DNA of 64,000 nucleotides from Thiotrichales bacterium. Lineage in GTDB: Bacteria > Pseudomonadota > Gammaproteobacteria > Francisellales > CACEW01. This document shows positions 9,266 to 20,530 of the stretch, in pieces; within the stretch, counting starts at the first letter, position 1; each line of letters opens with the position of its first letter. The position numbers and the translations under genes were made by a program. The DNA lies in NCBI GenBank assembly GCA_947478175.1, contig CANJUQ010000006.1, forward strand, positions 1-64,000, given 5' to 3'. The notes below the pieces were generated by a model. It worked only from the letters and a program-made list of their open reading frames with translations. It was not told the origin of the DNA and did no database searches.

Positions 9266-9682
9266 TCAAAAAAGTTCAGCACCCGCTTCCATCACAGACT
9301 TAGCTAATGCTTTATCAAAAGTTGCTAGTGTTGCCCCTAATCTCAAAGCAAGGTCTAAATAAGTCGCGTCATAAGCAGTCAGCGAATGCCTTCGAGCCAG
9401 CGCCATTAAAGGCTCTCTTCTGGAAATAGGCGATGCACTATCTGTCATGATGGGTAATTTGGATAAACGGTTTATGTAATCAATCACTTGTGCCTCTGTC
9501 AGGATTTTTCGTCGCTCACCGACTAAAAGCGCGTTGGCTATTTCTGTATGCCATAAAGTAGGAACAACCACTTCATATTCTTGGAGAGATAAAAGCAATT
9601 TATCTGCTTTCTTTTTTTCTTCGGGATTAGACCGTTCAAAAATCCAAGCCAGTGCCATGGAGGCATCTAAAATCAGATTCAT
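9266..9682 (-). CDS. PIN-domain RNase toxin (VapC-like)
   Basis: A 138-residue PIN protein with conserved acids in LILDASMALAWIFERS (D6), WHTEIANALLVGE (E near 46) and LTAYDATYLDLALRLG (D near 99), followed by LATFDKALAKSVMEAG. This is the VapC group often seen in Proteobacteria as the type II TA system toxin family PIN protein. The ATG overlaps the stop of the upstream antitoxin gene by 1 nt. It lies convergent to folE with about 30 bp between stops, so it is an accessory pair inserted between folE and recF. Confidence 0.9.
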   Translation of the reverse strand: MNLILDASMALAWIFERSNPEEKKKADKLLLSLQEYEVVVPTLWHTEIANALLVGERRKILTEAQVIDYINRLSKLPIMTDSASPISRREPLMALARRHSLTAYDATYLDLALRLGATLATFDKALAKSVMEAGAELF

Positions 9683-9924
9683 TATTTACGCCCTTCAGCA
9701 ATCAAGCTTTCTATTTCTTTTGCAGCCACACCTTTAATTCTGGGAAAACTGCGCATTGCTTCAATCGCCACTTCAGCGTTCTCTCTCTGAAGACGCTCTG
9801 TCGGGATTAAATCTGCAATTGGACGCCCCCGAAGTGTAATGGTGTAACACGCACCATTCTCAACATCTCGCAATAGGGCAGACAAAGTAGCCTTAGCATC
9901 GAAAGACCCAACTTCTTTATACAT
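9682..9924 (-). CDS. Phd/YefM-family antitoxin
   Basis: An 80-residue antitoxin. MYKEVGSFDAKATLSALLRD then ITLRGRPIADLIPTE is the Phd fold signature (DNA-binding N-terminus), with a charged C-terminal tail (IKGVAAKEIESLIAEGRK). I chose ATG 9924 over the in-frame GTG 9933 because an AGGTG ribosome-binding site lies 6 nt before it and overlaps the GTG. It is expected to inhibit the PIN toxin and to repress through the palindrome at 9941-9963. Confidence 0.88.
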   Translation of the reverse strand: MYKEVGSFDAKATLSALLRDVENGACYTITLRGRPIADLIPTERLQRENAEVAIEAMRSFPRIKGVAAKEIESLIAEGRK

Positions 9925-9940
9925 AACAATCACCTACGTT

Positions 9941-9963
9941 AAACCTAGTTCACTACCTGGTTT
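9941..9963 (-). promoter_or_regulatory. Imperfect palindrome, probable TA operator
   Basis: AAACC-TAG-TTCA-CTA-CCT-GGTTT reads as an interrupted inverted repeat just upstream of the antitoxin start on the minus strand. Autorepression by the antitoxin is the usual mode for this class. Inference from symmetry and position. Confidence 0.4.
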
Positions 9964-10077
9964 ATTCTAACCAGTCGAGAAAAATCAGCAAGAAAATTTA
10001 TACACCGATTTTGAATTACCTCTTAAACCCATCCATCCATTACACTACCGTCCCAAAATTTTTAATTACAAAAACCC

Positions 10078-11193
10078 ATGCTCCAGCGCTTAATTATTCA
10101 AAATTTTCGAAATATCCCCTCGCTGGAATTTTCACCTTCTTCTCAATTTAATTTTATTACGGGCTCCAATGGCTCTGGCAAGACTGCTTTCTTAGAAGCT
10201 ATTTATTTTTTATCCCATGGCCGGTCTTTTAGAACTCTCAAATTTTCTAGATTAATTCAGCAAGAACAAAACGGTTTTACTTTATTTGGTGAGCTTTCCC
10301 AAAATAACCAAACCCATCAAATAGGCGTCTCCAGAGATCAATCTGGCAATGGCAAATTAAAACTAGATGGTGCGTTATTACATTCTCATGTCCCTGTCAC
10401 CCAGTTATTACCCAGCTTATTAATTAACCCCGAGCTGTATTCTCAATTTTGGCAAGGCAGTGCTCCAAGGCGATCTATTTTGGACTGGGGTTTGTTTTAT
10501 CAAGAACCTGAATTTTTAAATTTATGGCAGCGCTGTAGCCGAGTTTTAAAACAAAGAAACTCAGCTTTAAGACAAAACAGTCCTGATAATTTAATTACCC
10601 TGTGGGATGAAACTTTAATTTCACTTTCAGAAAAATTAGATTTTTTCAGAAAAAATTATTTTGAAAATTTATCTGATTTAATCCAATCCAAATTGAAAGA
10701 TTTTTTACACGATCAATCCATTCAACTTTTTTATCACAAAGGCTGGCCGTCAGAAAAAAATAAAGATAAAGATAAAAATTTGGGAGATTATTTAAAAGAC
10801 CATTTGGAACAAGATAAACAACTGGGACATACCTACTATGGCCCGCATCGGGCGGATATTAAAATCAAAGTCCATGCCGATTTTCATCAGGCGAATGCCC
10901 AGGAAATTTTATCGCGAGGCCAACAGAAAAAATTGATTACGACACTTAGATTGGCTCAAGGTCAATTATTAGAAAAAAATACAGGTCGTCCTTGTTTTTA
11001 TTTATTAGACGACCTGGCGTCTGAGTTAGATTTAATTAATAGAAAAGAGTTATTAGATCAATTATCAGATATGTCCTCGCAGATCTTTATGACAGCCCTA
11101 GCGCCTGATTTATTTGATCTGAAAAATATTTCGCAGGGGTATCGGAATGTCGAGATGGACTTACAAATAAATAAGATAAAAAACACTGTGTAA
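10078..11193 (+). CDS. recF: DNA replication/repair protein RecF
   Basis: RecF is an SMC-like ATPase that, with RecO and RecR, loads RecA at gapped DNA. The 371-residue protein begins MLQRLIIQNFRNIPSLEF and has Walker A GSNGSGKTAFLEAIYFLS (about residues 30-47), the signature LSRGQQKKLITTLRLAQGQ and Walker B CFYLLDDLASELD near the C-terminus. Size is normal. In most bacteria recF sits in dnaA-dnaN-recF-gyrB. Here the upstream neighbour is a TA pair, and a Bro-N gene separates recF from gyrB, so the replication cluster is partly broken. Confidence 0.96.
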   Translation: MLQRLIIQNFRNIPSLEFSPSSQFNFITGSNGSGKTAFLEAIYFLSHGRSFRTLKFSRLIQQEQNGFTLFGELSQNNQTHQIGVSRDQSGNGKLKLDGALLHSHVPVTQLLPSLLINPELYSQFWQGSAPRRSILDWGLFYQEPEFLNLWQRCSRVLKQRNSALRQNSPDNLITLWDETLISLSEKLDFFRKNYFENLSDLIQSKLKDFLHDQSIQLFYHKGWPSEKNKDKDKNLGDYLKDHLEQDKQLGHTYYGPHRADIKIKVHADFHQANAQEILSRGQQKKLITTLRLAQGQLLEKNTGRPCFYLLDDLASELDLINRKELLDQLSDMSSQIFMTALAPDLFDLKNISQGYRNVEMDLQINKIKNTV

Positions 11194-11273
11194 TATGTTT
11201 TAAAAATTATTATATTTATGAGATAAAGCACATCTGAAATTAAGATAAATTTAAAAATTTTAAAGGATGAGAT

Positions 11274-11774
11274 ATGTCAGAAATTTCAAAAAAAACAGAA
11301 TCACAAAACGCCATTATTTTATTTAAAACGGAAACTATTCGAAGAGCTTGGCATGAGAACGAATGGTGGTTTTCAATCGCCGACGTCGTAAAAGCCTTGA
11401 CAGGAACAGTGAATCCAACCGACTACATCAAAAAGATGTGTATTCGTGACGAGCCTCTCTCCAAAGGGTGGGGACAATTTGTCACCCCCCTTTCAATCGA
11501 AACCAGAGGCGGAAAACAAAAAATCAACTGTGCCAACACCGAATCCCTTTTAAGAATTATCCAATCTGTCCCCTCACCTAAAGCTGAACCCTTCAAACTC
11601 TGGCTTGCCAAAGTCGGCTATGAACGTATTCAAGAAATCGAGAATCCTGAACTTTCTCAAGAACGCATGACCGACTTAAAGCTGGTCTTCGCCCTGCTGA
11701 GTGAGAAAGTAACAACTAAAATTTCATCTCAAGAAAAACCTGGAAATTTTGAAAAAAGCAAAAAAAAAGATTAG
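11274..11774 (+). CDS. Bro-N domain protein, apparently C-terminally short
   Basis: A 166-residue protein preceded by a good ribosome-binding site (AAAGGATGAGAT before ATG). The N-terminal two thirds match Bro-N/phage antirepressor-like domains: TIRRAWHENEWWFSIADVVK, NPTDYIKKM, INCANTESLLRIIQSVPSPK, FKLWLAKVGYERIQEIENPE. Family members I know usually continue about 100 residues past the segment equivalent to LVFALLSEKVTTKI. Here the frame ends in a lysine-rich tail (EKSKKKD), so it may be truncated by a frameshift or deletion. Such genes travel with phages and islands. Its position between recF and gyrB marks an insertion into a core locus. Function unknown. Confidence 0.75.
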   Translation: MSEISKKTESQNAIILFKTETIRRAWHENEWWFSIADVVKALTGTVNPTDYIKKMCIRDEPLSKGWGQFVTPLSIETRGGKQKINCANTESLLRIIQSVPSPKAEPFKLWLAKVGYERIQEIENPELSQERMTDLKLVFALLSEKVTTKISSQEKPGNFEKSKKKD

Positions 11775-11863
11775 GGATACTAACCCCAAAACCCCTCTCG
11801 CCGCCTCGCGTGCTGGCGGGTGTTCTGTTAAACTCTCGCCCGTTTTTCAGCCCTAATTTCTAG

Positions 11864-14344
<2,481 letters not shown>

Positions 14345-14665
14345 ATCAGGATTTTTTCTGGACGGACTTGCGCGTCTAATGGCACGGACTTAAGGTCGGC
14401 AAGGCTTATCTTGCTTGAATCCCCCTCTCCAATATTGGAGAGGGCAAGCCACGGTACAAGTGGTGCGGGAGAGGGATTTAAAAACAAATAACATAGTTAC
14501 TTAAGATTAAATTTAATTAAAAATATTTTCTTTTTTAAAAGAATTTATGCATGAGTTTGTATGATTCAAAATTATTAAGCCTCTTGGCCTTCGTAGCGAT
14601 TAATCTGCCTTCTCTATAAAATCGCGCGTCTTCACGATCTATTAAAAAATCATCCGAGCACAGAC
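14345..14665. other. Non-coding gap between gyrB and the deaminase gene
   Basis: About 320 bp without a convincing ORF. It holds a hairpin-rich repeat-like element (14418-14479) and then an AT-rich stretch ending in CTATAAAATCG (about 14620), which may be the -10 region for the downstream gene. Nothing else is seen. Confidence 0.6.
14418..14479. repeat. Hairpin-rich intergenic repeat-like element
   Basis: CCCTCTCCAATATTGGAGAGGG at 14423-14444 is a perfect 22-bp palindrome. The outer arms AATCCCCCTCTCC and GGGAGAGGGATTT form a second, longer inverted repeat. The layout resembles short mobile palindromic elements found between bacterial genes; it may also terminate gyrB transcription. No second copy of this exact sequence is seen in the window. 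Confidence 0.6.
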
Positions 14666-16033
14666 ATGACAGCAAACAATTTAAATTCAGCACATCCAGC
14701 TTCAATCGATCTTATTATTTCAGCCGGTTGGGTCATCCCCATGAAAAACCCCAATGAATATTTCGAAAATTATGCATTGGCTATTCATGCGGGAAGAATT
14801 CTCGATCTAGGCCCTTCAGAAAAAATTCTCAAAAAATATAGCGCCAAACAAACCCTTCATCAGCCTGATCATGTGATATTACCTGGCTTTATTAATGCCC
14901 ATACCCATATGCCCATGTCTCTCTTGCGGGGACTGGCTGATGATTTGCCCCTTATGAAATGGCTGAAAGAAAATATCTGGCCTGCTGAAGCCGCATGCGT
15001 CGGCCCAGAGTTCGCCAAAGACGGAACAGAATTAGCCTTGCTAGAAATGATCCAAGGCGGTGTGACCTGTGTGAATGACATGTATTTTTTCGCTGAAGAA
15101 ATCGCCGAAGTCATTCATCGATCGGGCATCCGTGGCTTTGTCGCCAATTCAATTTTAAATATCCCCATGCCCTGGGCGCCGAATCTCGAAGACTGTTTTA
15201 CTAAAGCTCAGCATATTTGCGAAACCGTCAAACAATACCCCTTAGTTAAAGCAACCCTTGCGCCTCATGCGCCTTATACCAACGACGAAAAAAGTTTACT
15301 TCGAGTGAAAGCGCTCGCTGAAAAATTTAATACGCCTATTCACATGCACGTCCAAGAAACACTGGCTGAAATTCATCAACACGACGTGCTCTATAAAGAA
15401 CGCCCTCTTGAAACACTCGATCGACTAGGCCTAGTTTCCCCCAGACTCATGGCGGTCCATATGACTCAAGTTTCGCCTTCAGACATAGAACTACTAAGAA
15501 CAAAAGGCGCATCGACCGTTCATTGCCCTGAATCCAACATGAAACTTTCTTCTGGATCATCGCCTGTTTCTTTATTACTCAAACAAAATATCAACGTCGC
15601 TTTGGGGACAGACGGCGCGGCGTCCAATAATAATTTAGACATTTTTGGCGAAATGCGATCAGCGGCTTTCATGGCAAAATTAACCACTGAAGACCCAGAA
15701 AGTCTCTCGGCTTATCAAGTGCTCTCCATGGCGACAATCAATGGCGCAAAAGCGCTAGGAATCAGTGCTGAGACGGGCTCTTTAGAAATAAATAAATCCG
15801 CAGATTTTATTGCAATCAATCTTAAAGACCCGGCAACCTTGCCTGTTTACAATCCTATTTCTCAAATAGTTTATGCCGCTCATCCCCACCAAGTCACAGA
15901 TAGCTGGGTTGCTGGAAAGCAAATTTTAAAAAATTGCGAAATTTTAACTTTAGATGCAGATCAGATTTATCAACGTACAGAGATATGGCGTCAGAAAATT
16001 TCAATACTCGTCCAAAAGCCGACTAAATCTTAA
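14666..16033 (+). CDS. mtaD: MtaD-like 5'-methylthioadenosine/SAH deaminase (TRZ/ATZ amidohydrolase)
   Basis: A 455-residue amidohydrolase. Metal-binding residues are visible in GFINAHTHMPMSLLRGLADD (HxH near residue 80), HMHVQETLAE, MAVHMTQVSP and ALGTDGAASNNNLDIFGEMR. The motif LRGLADDLPLMKWLKENIWP is typical of the methylthioadenosine/S-adenosylhomocysteine deaminase branch, which deaminates MTA or SAH to inosyl derivatives in methionine salvage. Related TRZ/ATZ enzymes act on guanine, chlorotriazines or other amino-heterocycles, so the substrate is inferred. It stands alone, with no methionine-salvage genes next to it. Confidence 0.85.
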   Translation: MTANNLNSAHPASIDLIISAGWVIPMKNPNEYFENYALAIHAGRILDLGPSEKILKKYSAKQTLHQPDHVILPGFINAHTHMPMSLLRGLADDLPLMKWLKENIWPAEAACVGPEFAKDGTELALLEMIQGGVTCVNDMYFFAEEIAEVIHRSGIRGFVANSILNIPMPWAPNLEDCFTKAQHICETVKQYPLVKATLAPHAPYTNDEKSLLRVKALAEKFNTPIHMHVQETLAEIHQHDVLYKERPLETLDRLGLVSPRLMAVHMTQVSPSDIELLRTKGASTVHCPESNMKLSSGSSPVSLLLKQNINVALGTDGAASNNNLDIFGEMRSAAFMAKLTTEDPESLSAYQVLSMATINGAKALGISAETGSLEINKSADFIAINLKDPATLPVYNPISQIVYAAHPHQVTDSWVAGKQILKNCEILTLDADQIYQRTEIWRQKISILVQKPTKS

Positions 16034-16180
16034 CGTTTTCTTATATGTAAAAATAAATCAATAAAACCTACTCTTTTAAGGGGGTTAATATTTTTAACTC
16101 CCACTTTGTTCACACCAAAAATAAAATTAAAATACAGGATATAAAAACAAGTAATAAAAAAGCAAAAAAGGATTATTTTT

Positions 16181-17746
16181 ATGTCAGGCAGCCCAGAAAA
16201 AGATTTTGCACTGGATCGAGAGGAATCTGTCTCGCCATTTAGCACTCCTGCTGCCTCATTCGCTCCTTTGCCACTCCCTGGTGCATCCCCTTCAGAAACT
16301 AGTAGCACCCCGAGTGACTCTCTCACCCCTTTCTTCAATGCAACACCCAGCTCTGCCGTCCCTTTTAACGCTTCTTTTAGCCCACAAGAAATCATTGATT
16401 TCAATACACAGGCTGAAGTCAAAGCCGTTACTGATTTTCATGGATTTGCCTCCAGCGCCCAAGCACTCATTAAAAAACTATTGATGCATTTTTCTGTGGG
16501 CTTACTCTCATCAGAAGATTTCACTCCATTCCGTGATCCTTGTGTATCCCTGATGCAGCTCTTTGTTAAACTCAGTTATGAGCTCGATTCTAAAGATCCT
16601 CATTATTCTTTTTTTCATGACAACAAGACCCGCCTAACCACACTCTGTACTTATGCTTTTGGGATTGATTCATTAACCCCTGCTGGCGGCGCCGGCTCTA
16701 CAACACCTGATTTAAGCATGCTCGCGTCTTATTTAGAGCCTTATATTTATTCTTTAGAAATTCACACTAAGACCTCCCCAGGCGAAATTGACTTGAGCTA
16801 TTTAGAAAGCTTATTTAATTCATCAGACGCCACATTCAAATTTCAATCTTGCCAAAAATTCTTTTGTGCTAATCCAGCTCTACTTTGGAATGCTGCTTAC
16901 AACCTGTGCACCAATGCCATTAAATATGGAAAATATCCTGATAGAAAAGATGAAAAAATTGAGATCTCTTTTTTAATAATCCATGGTGACCGCTCTTCTT
17001 TAATTATTAGCAATACGGGCCGACCGATTTCCCCTGAAGCAATTAACACTCTCAATAAAACTTTCACAGAAGGCGCTCAGTCCCCTGTAAATCTTTCGAT
17101 ACGAAGCTCAGGAAAAGGTTTAAGCGCTCTCTTTCATGCAGGTGCCGTTATTGAATGTCTTGGAAAAAATGCAGAAGACCAAGGTGCTTCAATGAAAATT
17201 GATATTCCTGGTTACCGGCCTTTGCTTGAAAGCGAAGCGGTTTCTTTAGCCAGCGAGCCCCTACCCATTATTAAAATAATCATCGTTGATGATGAGCGCT
17301 CCAATCAAAGAATCTTGGATCGCCAAATAAAAAAACTTGAAGCTGAAGGATTTATTTTTGAAAAAGCCCTATTACTCAGTAGCTATGACCCTTGTGATGA
17401 GCTAGCCAAATTTTTAACTTACTCCGGCCCTAAATTACTGATTGCAGACCAAAATATTTCTGGGAAAACTAGTGGCAGTAGTTATGTCGACAGCATTCCA
17501 AATAAATCTAATTTGGCGATTGTTTTCGTCACTTCTGATCCAATCCCGGGCTATACCCCTGTTGAAAAATCAAAGGTCTGCCAAGGCGCTATTACTGCAC
17601 TGACTTTATTGGGCATTACTGCTGGGATTATTGAAAAAACTCCTGTCTCTTCTCGTCCAACTTCAACTGTTATGCGAGATAGTGCTAGCACCCCGGCTAA
17701 ATCGATTATGACACCTGAAGGGACGACTCCGATAACAGCTAAATAA
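16181..17746 (+). CDS. Cytosolic hybrid histidine kinase/receiver protein
   Basis: A 521-residue protein with no membrane segment. Residues 1-70 are Pro/Ser/Thr-rich and look disordered. A possible phospho-accepting helix follows (TDFHGFASSAQALIKKL, His87), but no standard HisKA box is obvious. A GHKL ATPase domain has an N box (NAAYNLCTNAIKYG, 237-250), G1 (NTGRP, 278-282) and G2 (SSGKGLSAL, 309-317). The C-terminus is a receiver domain: acidic pair D370-D371 (IIIVDDERSNQ), phospho-acceptor D423 (LLIADQN), T451 (VFVTSD) and K486. All receiver residues are present. No DNA-binding output is seen, so it may act by phosphotransfer. Signal and partner unknown. Confidence 0.75.
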   Translation: MSGSPEKDFALDREESVSPFSTPAASFAPLPLPGASPSETSSTPSDSLTPFFNATPSSAVPFNASFSPQEIIDFNTQAEVKAVTDFHGFASSAQALIKKLLMHFSVGLLSSEDFTPFRDPCVSLMQLFVKLSYELDSKDPHYSFFHDNKTRLTTLCTYAFGIDSLTPAGGAGSTTPDLSMLASYLEPYIYSLEIHTKTSPGEIDLSYLESLFNSSDATFKFQSCQKFFCANPALLWNAAYNLCTNAIKYGKYPDRKDEKIEISFLIIHGDRSSLIISNTGRPISPEAINTLNKTFTEGAQSPVNLSIRSSGKGLSALFHAGAVIECLGKNAEDQGASMKIDIPGYRPLLESEAVSLASEPLPIIKIIIVDDERSNQRILDRQIKKLEAEGFIFEKALLLSSYDPCDELAKFLTYSGPKLLIADQNISGKTSGSSYVDSIPNKSNLAIVFVTSDPIPGYTPVEKSKVCQGAITALTLLGITAGIIEKTPVSSRPTSTVMRDSASTPAKSIMTPEGTTPITAK

Positions 17747-17822
17747 CTCTGTGCCAGTTTGAATTCTTGCAGATCTAACTTATATCTTTGGGCCCATTTA
17801 AAAATCCCGCCCCTGGATCTCC

Positions 17823-19721
17823 ATGCAAAAATCCTTTTTACTCTCTGAAGAAAATTTCGAAGCCCAATATCGTCGGTCTATTGAAAACCCCAGTGAATTC
17901 TGGGCCGAAATGTCAGAGCAATTAGATTGGATCCAAAAACCTAAAAAAATTCTCACGGGCCATTTGAGTCAGGGAAACATCCGTTGGTTCGAAGATGGGA
18001 TTTTGAACGCTAGCGTGAATTGCTTAGATAGACACTTAAAAAATAATGCTGACAAAATTGCTTTAATTTTCGAGGGCGATGACCCCACAATTTCTCAAAA
18101 AATAACTTTTAAAGAATTGCACAATCAAGTCTGTCGTTTGGCCAATTTTTTAAAATCTCGCGGCTTAAAAAAAGGCGATCGCGTTTGTATTTATCTTCCC
18201 ATGATTCCAGAAGCCGTAGTCTCTATGCTGGCCTGTGCCCGATTAGGCCTCGTTCACTCAGTCATTTTTGGGGGATTTTCCCCAGGGTCTATTAAAGAAA
18301 GAATCTTAGATTCAGGTTCTACTTGTGTAATTACGGCTAACAATGGCTTTCGGGGTGGCAAAACAACACCGTTTAAAACCAATGTCGATGAAGCCCTGAC
18401 AGGCTGCCCTGATGTCAGAACCGTCTTAGTGATTAAACATGCGCCTGTTCAAACTAACTGGTTTGAAAATCGAGATATTGACTATCACACGGCCATTAAA
18501 AATTCTTCGCCCATCTGCCCACCAGAACCCATGAATGCCGAAGACCCATTATTTATTTTATACACCTCGGGGTCGACGGGAAAACCCAAAGGCGTGGTTC
18601 ATACGACTGGGGGCTATTTACTTTATGCAGCCCTGACACATCGTTTTGTTTTTGACGTTCAAGATCATGATATTTATTGGTGTACTGCCGATGTCGGTTG
18701 GATCACTGGGCATTCGTATATTACCTATGGGCCCTTAGCTAATGGCACAACGACGGTGATATTCGAAGGCATTCCTAACTATCCAAATAATGCTCGATTT
18801 TGGGAAATCATCGATAAACATCAGGTCAGTATTTTCTATACTTCTCCGACGGCGCTTAGATCTCTCATGCGCTTTGGCAACGAGCCCTTAAAAACCACTT
18901 CTCGAAATAGCTTAAAAATTTTAGGCAGCGTCGGCGAACCCATTAACCCCGAATGTTGGCAATGGTTTTTCAAAGAAGTCGGCCACAGTCGCTGCCCCGT
19001 TATGGATACTTGGTGGCAGACAGAAACCGGCGGATTTATGTTGATCCCCCCAAGAGATATTTCCAAACAAAAACCCGGCTGTGCTCAACGGCCTTTCTTT
19101 GGGATTCAAGCGACTTTGATAGATACCCAAGGAAAAGAAATTCTAGGAGAAGGCGAAGGGGCCCTATGTATCACCCAACCCTGGCCGGGGTTATTAAAAA
19201 CAGTCCATGGAAATCAAGAAAGATTTATGTCTGCTTATTTCAATCCCTATCCTGGTCATTACTTCAGTGGTGATAGCGCCAGAAGAGATGCTGACGGAGA
19301 TATTTGGATCGGCGGTCGTATGGACGATGTAATTAATGTCTCAGGACATCGTTTGAGCACGGCTGAAATTGAAAGCGCTTTGGTTTTGCATCCTACGGTT
19401 GCAGAAGCGGCTGTTGTTGGCTTTCCCCATGAAATTAAAGGCGAAGGAATCTATGCCTATGTGACTTTAATGGAAAGCGTGATGCCAGAAGAAAATCTTA
19501 AAATAATTTTAATTCAGCATGTCCGAAAAACTATTGGACCCATTGTGACGATAGATATTATTCAGTGGGCTCCTCAGCTTCCCAAAACTCGTTCAGGGAA
19601 AATCATGCGAAGAATTTTAAGAAAAATTGCCGCAGGAGAGTTTGATCAGTTAGGAGATATTTCAACTTTGGCTAATCCAGAGTCAGTGGAAGATTTAAAG
19701 AAGTGCCGAGAATTAGATTAA
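17823..19721 (+). CDS. acs: Acetyl-CoA synthetase
   Basis: Activates acetate with ATP and CoA to acetyl-CoA through an acetyl-adenylate. The 632-residue protein has the AMP-binding motif LYTSGSTGKPKGVVHTTGGY, the acs-type DVGWITGHSYITYGPLANG, DTWWQTETGGFM, YFSGDSARRDADGDIWIGGR and the acetylatable lysine in PKTRSGKIMRRILRK. The propionyl-CoA synthetase PrpE is related, but the WITGHSYI pattern and size favour Acs. It would recover acetate produced by PoxB encoded at 54-56 kb. Downstream is the convergent carbonic anhydrase gene. Confidence 0.93.
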   Translation: MQKSFLLSEENFEAQYRRSIENPSEFWAEMSEQLDWIQKPKKILTGHLSQGNIRWFEDGILNASVNCLDRHLKNNADKIALIFEGDDPTISQKITFKELHNQVCRLANFLKSRGLKKGDRVCIYLPMIPEAVVSMLACARLGLVHSVIFGGFSPGSIKERILDSGSTCVITANNGFRGGKTTPFKTNVDEALTGCPDVRTVLVIKHAPVQTNWFENRDIDYHTAIKNSSPICPPEPMNAEDPLFILYTSGSTGKPKGVVHTTGGYLLYAALTHRFVFDVQDHDIYWCTADVGWITGHSYITYGPLANGTTTVIFEGIPNYPNNARFWEIIDKHQVSIFYTSPTALRSLMRFGNEPLKTTSRNSLKILGSVGEPINPECWQWFFKEVGHSRCPVMDTWWQTETGGFMLIPPRDISKQKPGCAQRPFFGIQATLIDTQGKEILGEGEGALCITQPWPGLLKTVHGNQERFMSAYFNPYPGHYFSGDSARRDADGDIWIGGRMDDVINVSGHRLSTAEIESALVLHPTVAEAAVVGFPHEIKGEGIYAYVTLMESVMPEENLKIILIQHVRKTIGPIVTIDIIQWAPQLPKTRSGKIMRRILRKIAAGEFDQLGDISTLANPESVEDLKKCRELD

Positions 19722-19794
19722 GAAAAATGGACTGGTCTTTTGGGACATTAATTTTTAAGGATCTTTCTATCATGGGTGCTCGCAAAAAATATCT

Positions 19795-19859
19795 ATAACT
19801 ACCAGATAGCAACCTTTATTTTAAATAATGCATCATAAAGATTCTTTTCTGGTAGTTAT
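19795..19859. terminator. Long-loop perfect inverted repeat between acs and can
   Basis: ATAACTACCAGA (19795-19806) and TCTGGTAGTTAT (19848-19859) form a perfect 12-bp stem around a 41-nt AT-rich loop, between two convergent genes. A bidirectional terminator is the simplest reading, although the loop is long and there is no clean T-run. A protein-binding or recombination site is an alternative. Confidence 0.4.
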
Positions 19860-19891
19860 TTGATCAAAAAATAAGCGGACCTTATTTTTAT

Positions 19892-20515
19892 TTACGCAAA
19901 AATCCCCACAAAATCGCCGGTTTTGGGATCTAGTTTTAATAAACTTCCATCCGCCAAATTAAAATACCAGCCATGAAGATTCAGCTGGCCGTCATCCACT
20001 CTATTTTTAATAAATGGGAAAGTTTCTAAATTTTTTAAAGAAACTTTAATGCCCTCATATTCACAAAAAGTACAAATTTCTTCCAATGTATTTCTCGAAG
20101 CCACGGCCCGTTGTTTTGCCTCTTTCAGAACAGACACCCAAGTAGAAATAAACTGATCCTCGCCTTCAATCCCGCGAATCAACGCTTGAATGCCACCGCA
20201 ACCACTATGGCCTTTGACGACGATATGTTTAACTTTGAGATGACACACAGCAAATTCAATCGCCGCACTCACGCCATGCAAATGCCCATCGGGTTCATAA
20301 GGCGGAACGACATTGGCGACGTTACGGATAATAAATAAATCACCTTCTTTGGCTCGAGTAATTAACGCCGGATCAACACGCGAATCACTACAAGCAATCA
20401 CCAAGACTTGCGGATTTTGGCCTTCGGCTAATTTTGCATGAAGCTCACTGTCTCCCTGAAAATACCGGGTGTAATAATTCGCATATCCATCAATCAGGCG
20501 ATCTAACGAATCCAA
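19892..20515 (-). CDS. can: Beta-class carbonic anhydrase
   Basis: Interconverts CO2 and bicarbonate. The 207-residue protein has all zinc-site residues: ACSDSRVDP (Cys42, Asp44, Arg46) and VKGHSGCGGIQAL (His103, Cys106), plus FIIRNVANVVPP, which is the common beta-class pattern. Length matches E. coli Can (220 residues). It begins 15 bp after the end of the recombinase-like gene on the same strand, with no obvious terminator between, so both are probably on one transcript from the promoter at 21274-21301. Confidence 0.95.
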   Translation of the reverse strand: MDSLDRLIDGYANYYTRYFQGDSELHAKLAEGQNPQVLVIACSDSRVDPALITRAKEGDLFIIRNVANVVPPYEPDGHLHGVSAAIEFAVCHLKVKHIVVKGHSGCGGIQALIRGIEGEDQFISTWVSVLKEAKQRAVASRNTLEEICTFCEYEGIKVSLKNLETFPFIKNRVDDGQLNLHGWYFNLADGSLLKLDPKTGDFVGIFA

Positions 20516-20530
20516 TTTAGGTAATCCAAT

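Noticed and set aside
16030..16422. Minus-strand ORF of 130 codons opposite the hybrid kinase start
   Set aside because: It overlaps the start of the longer kinase frame, has low-complexity content and no ribosome-binding site or family resemblance.
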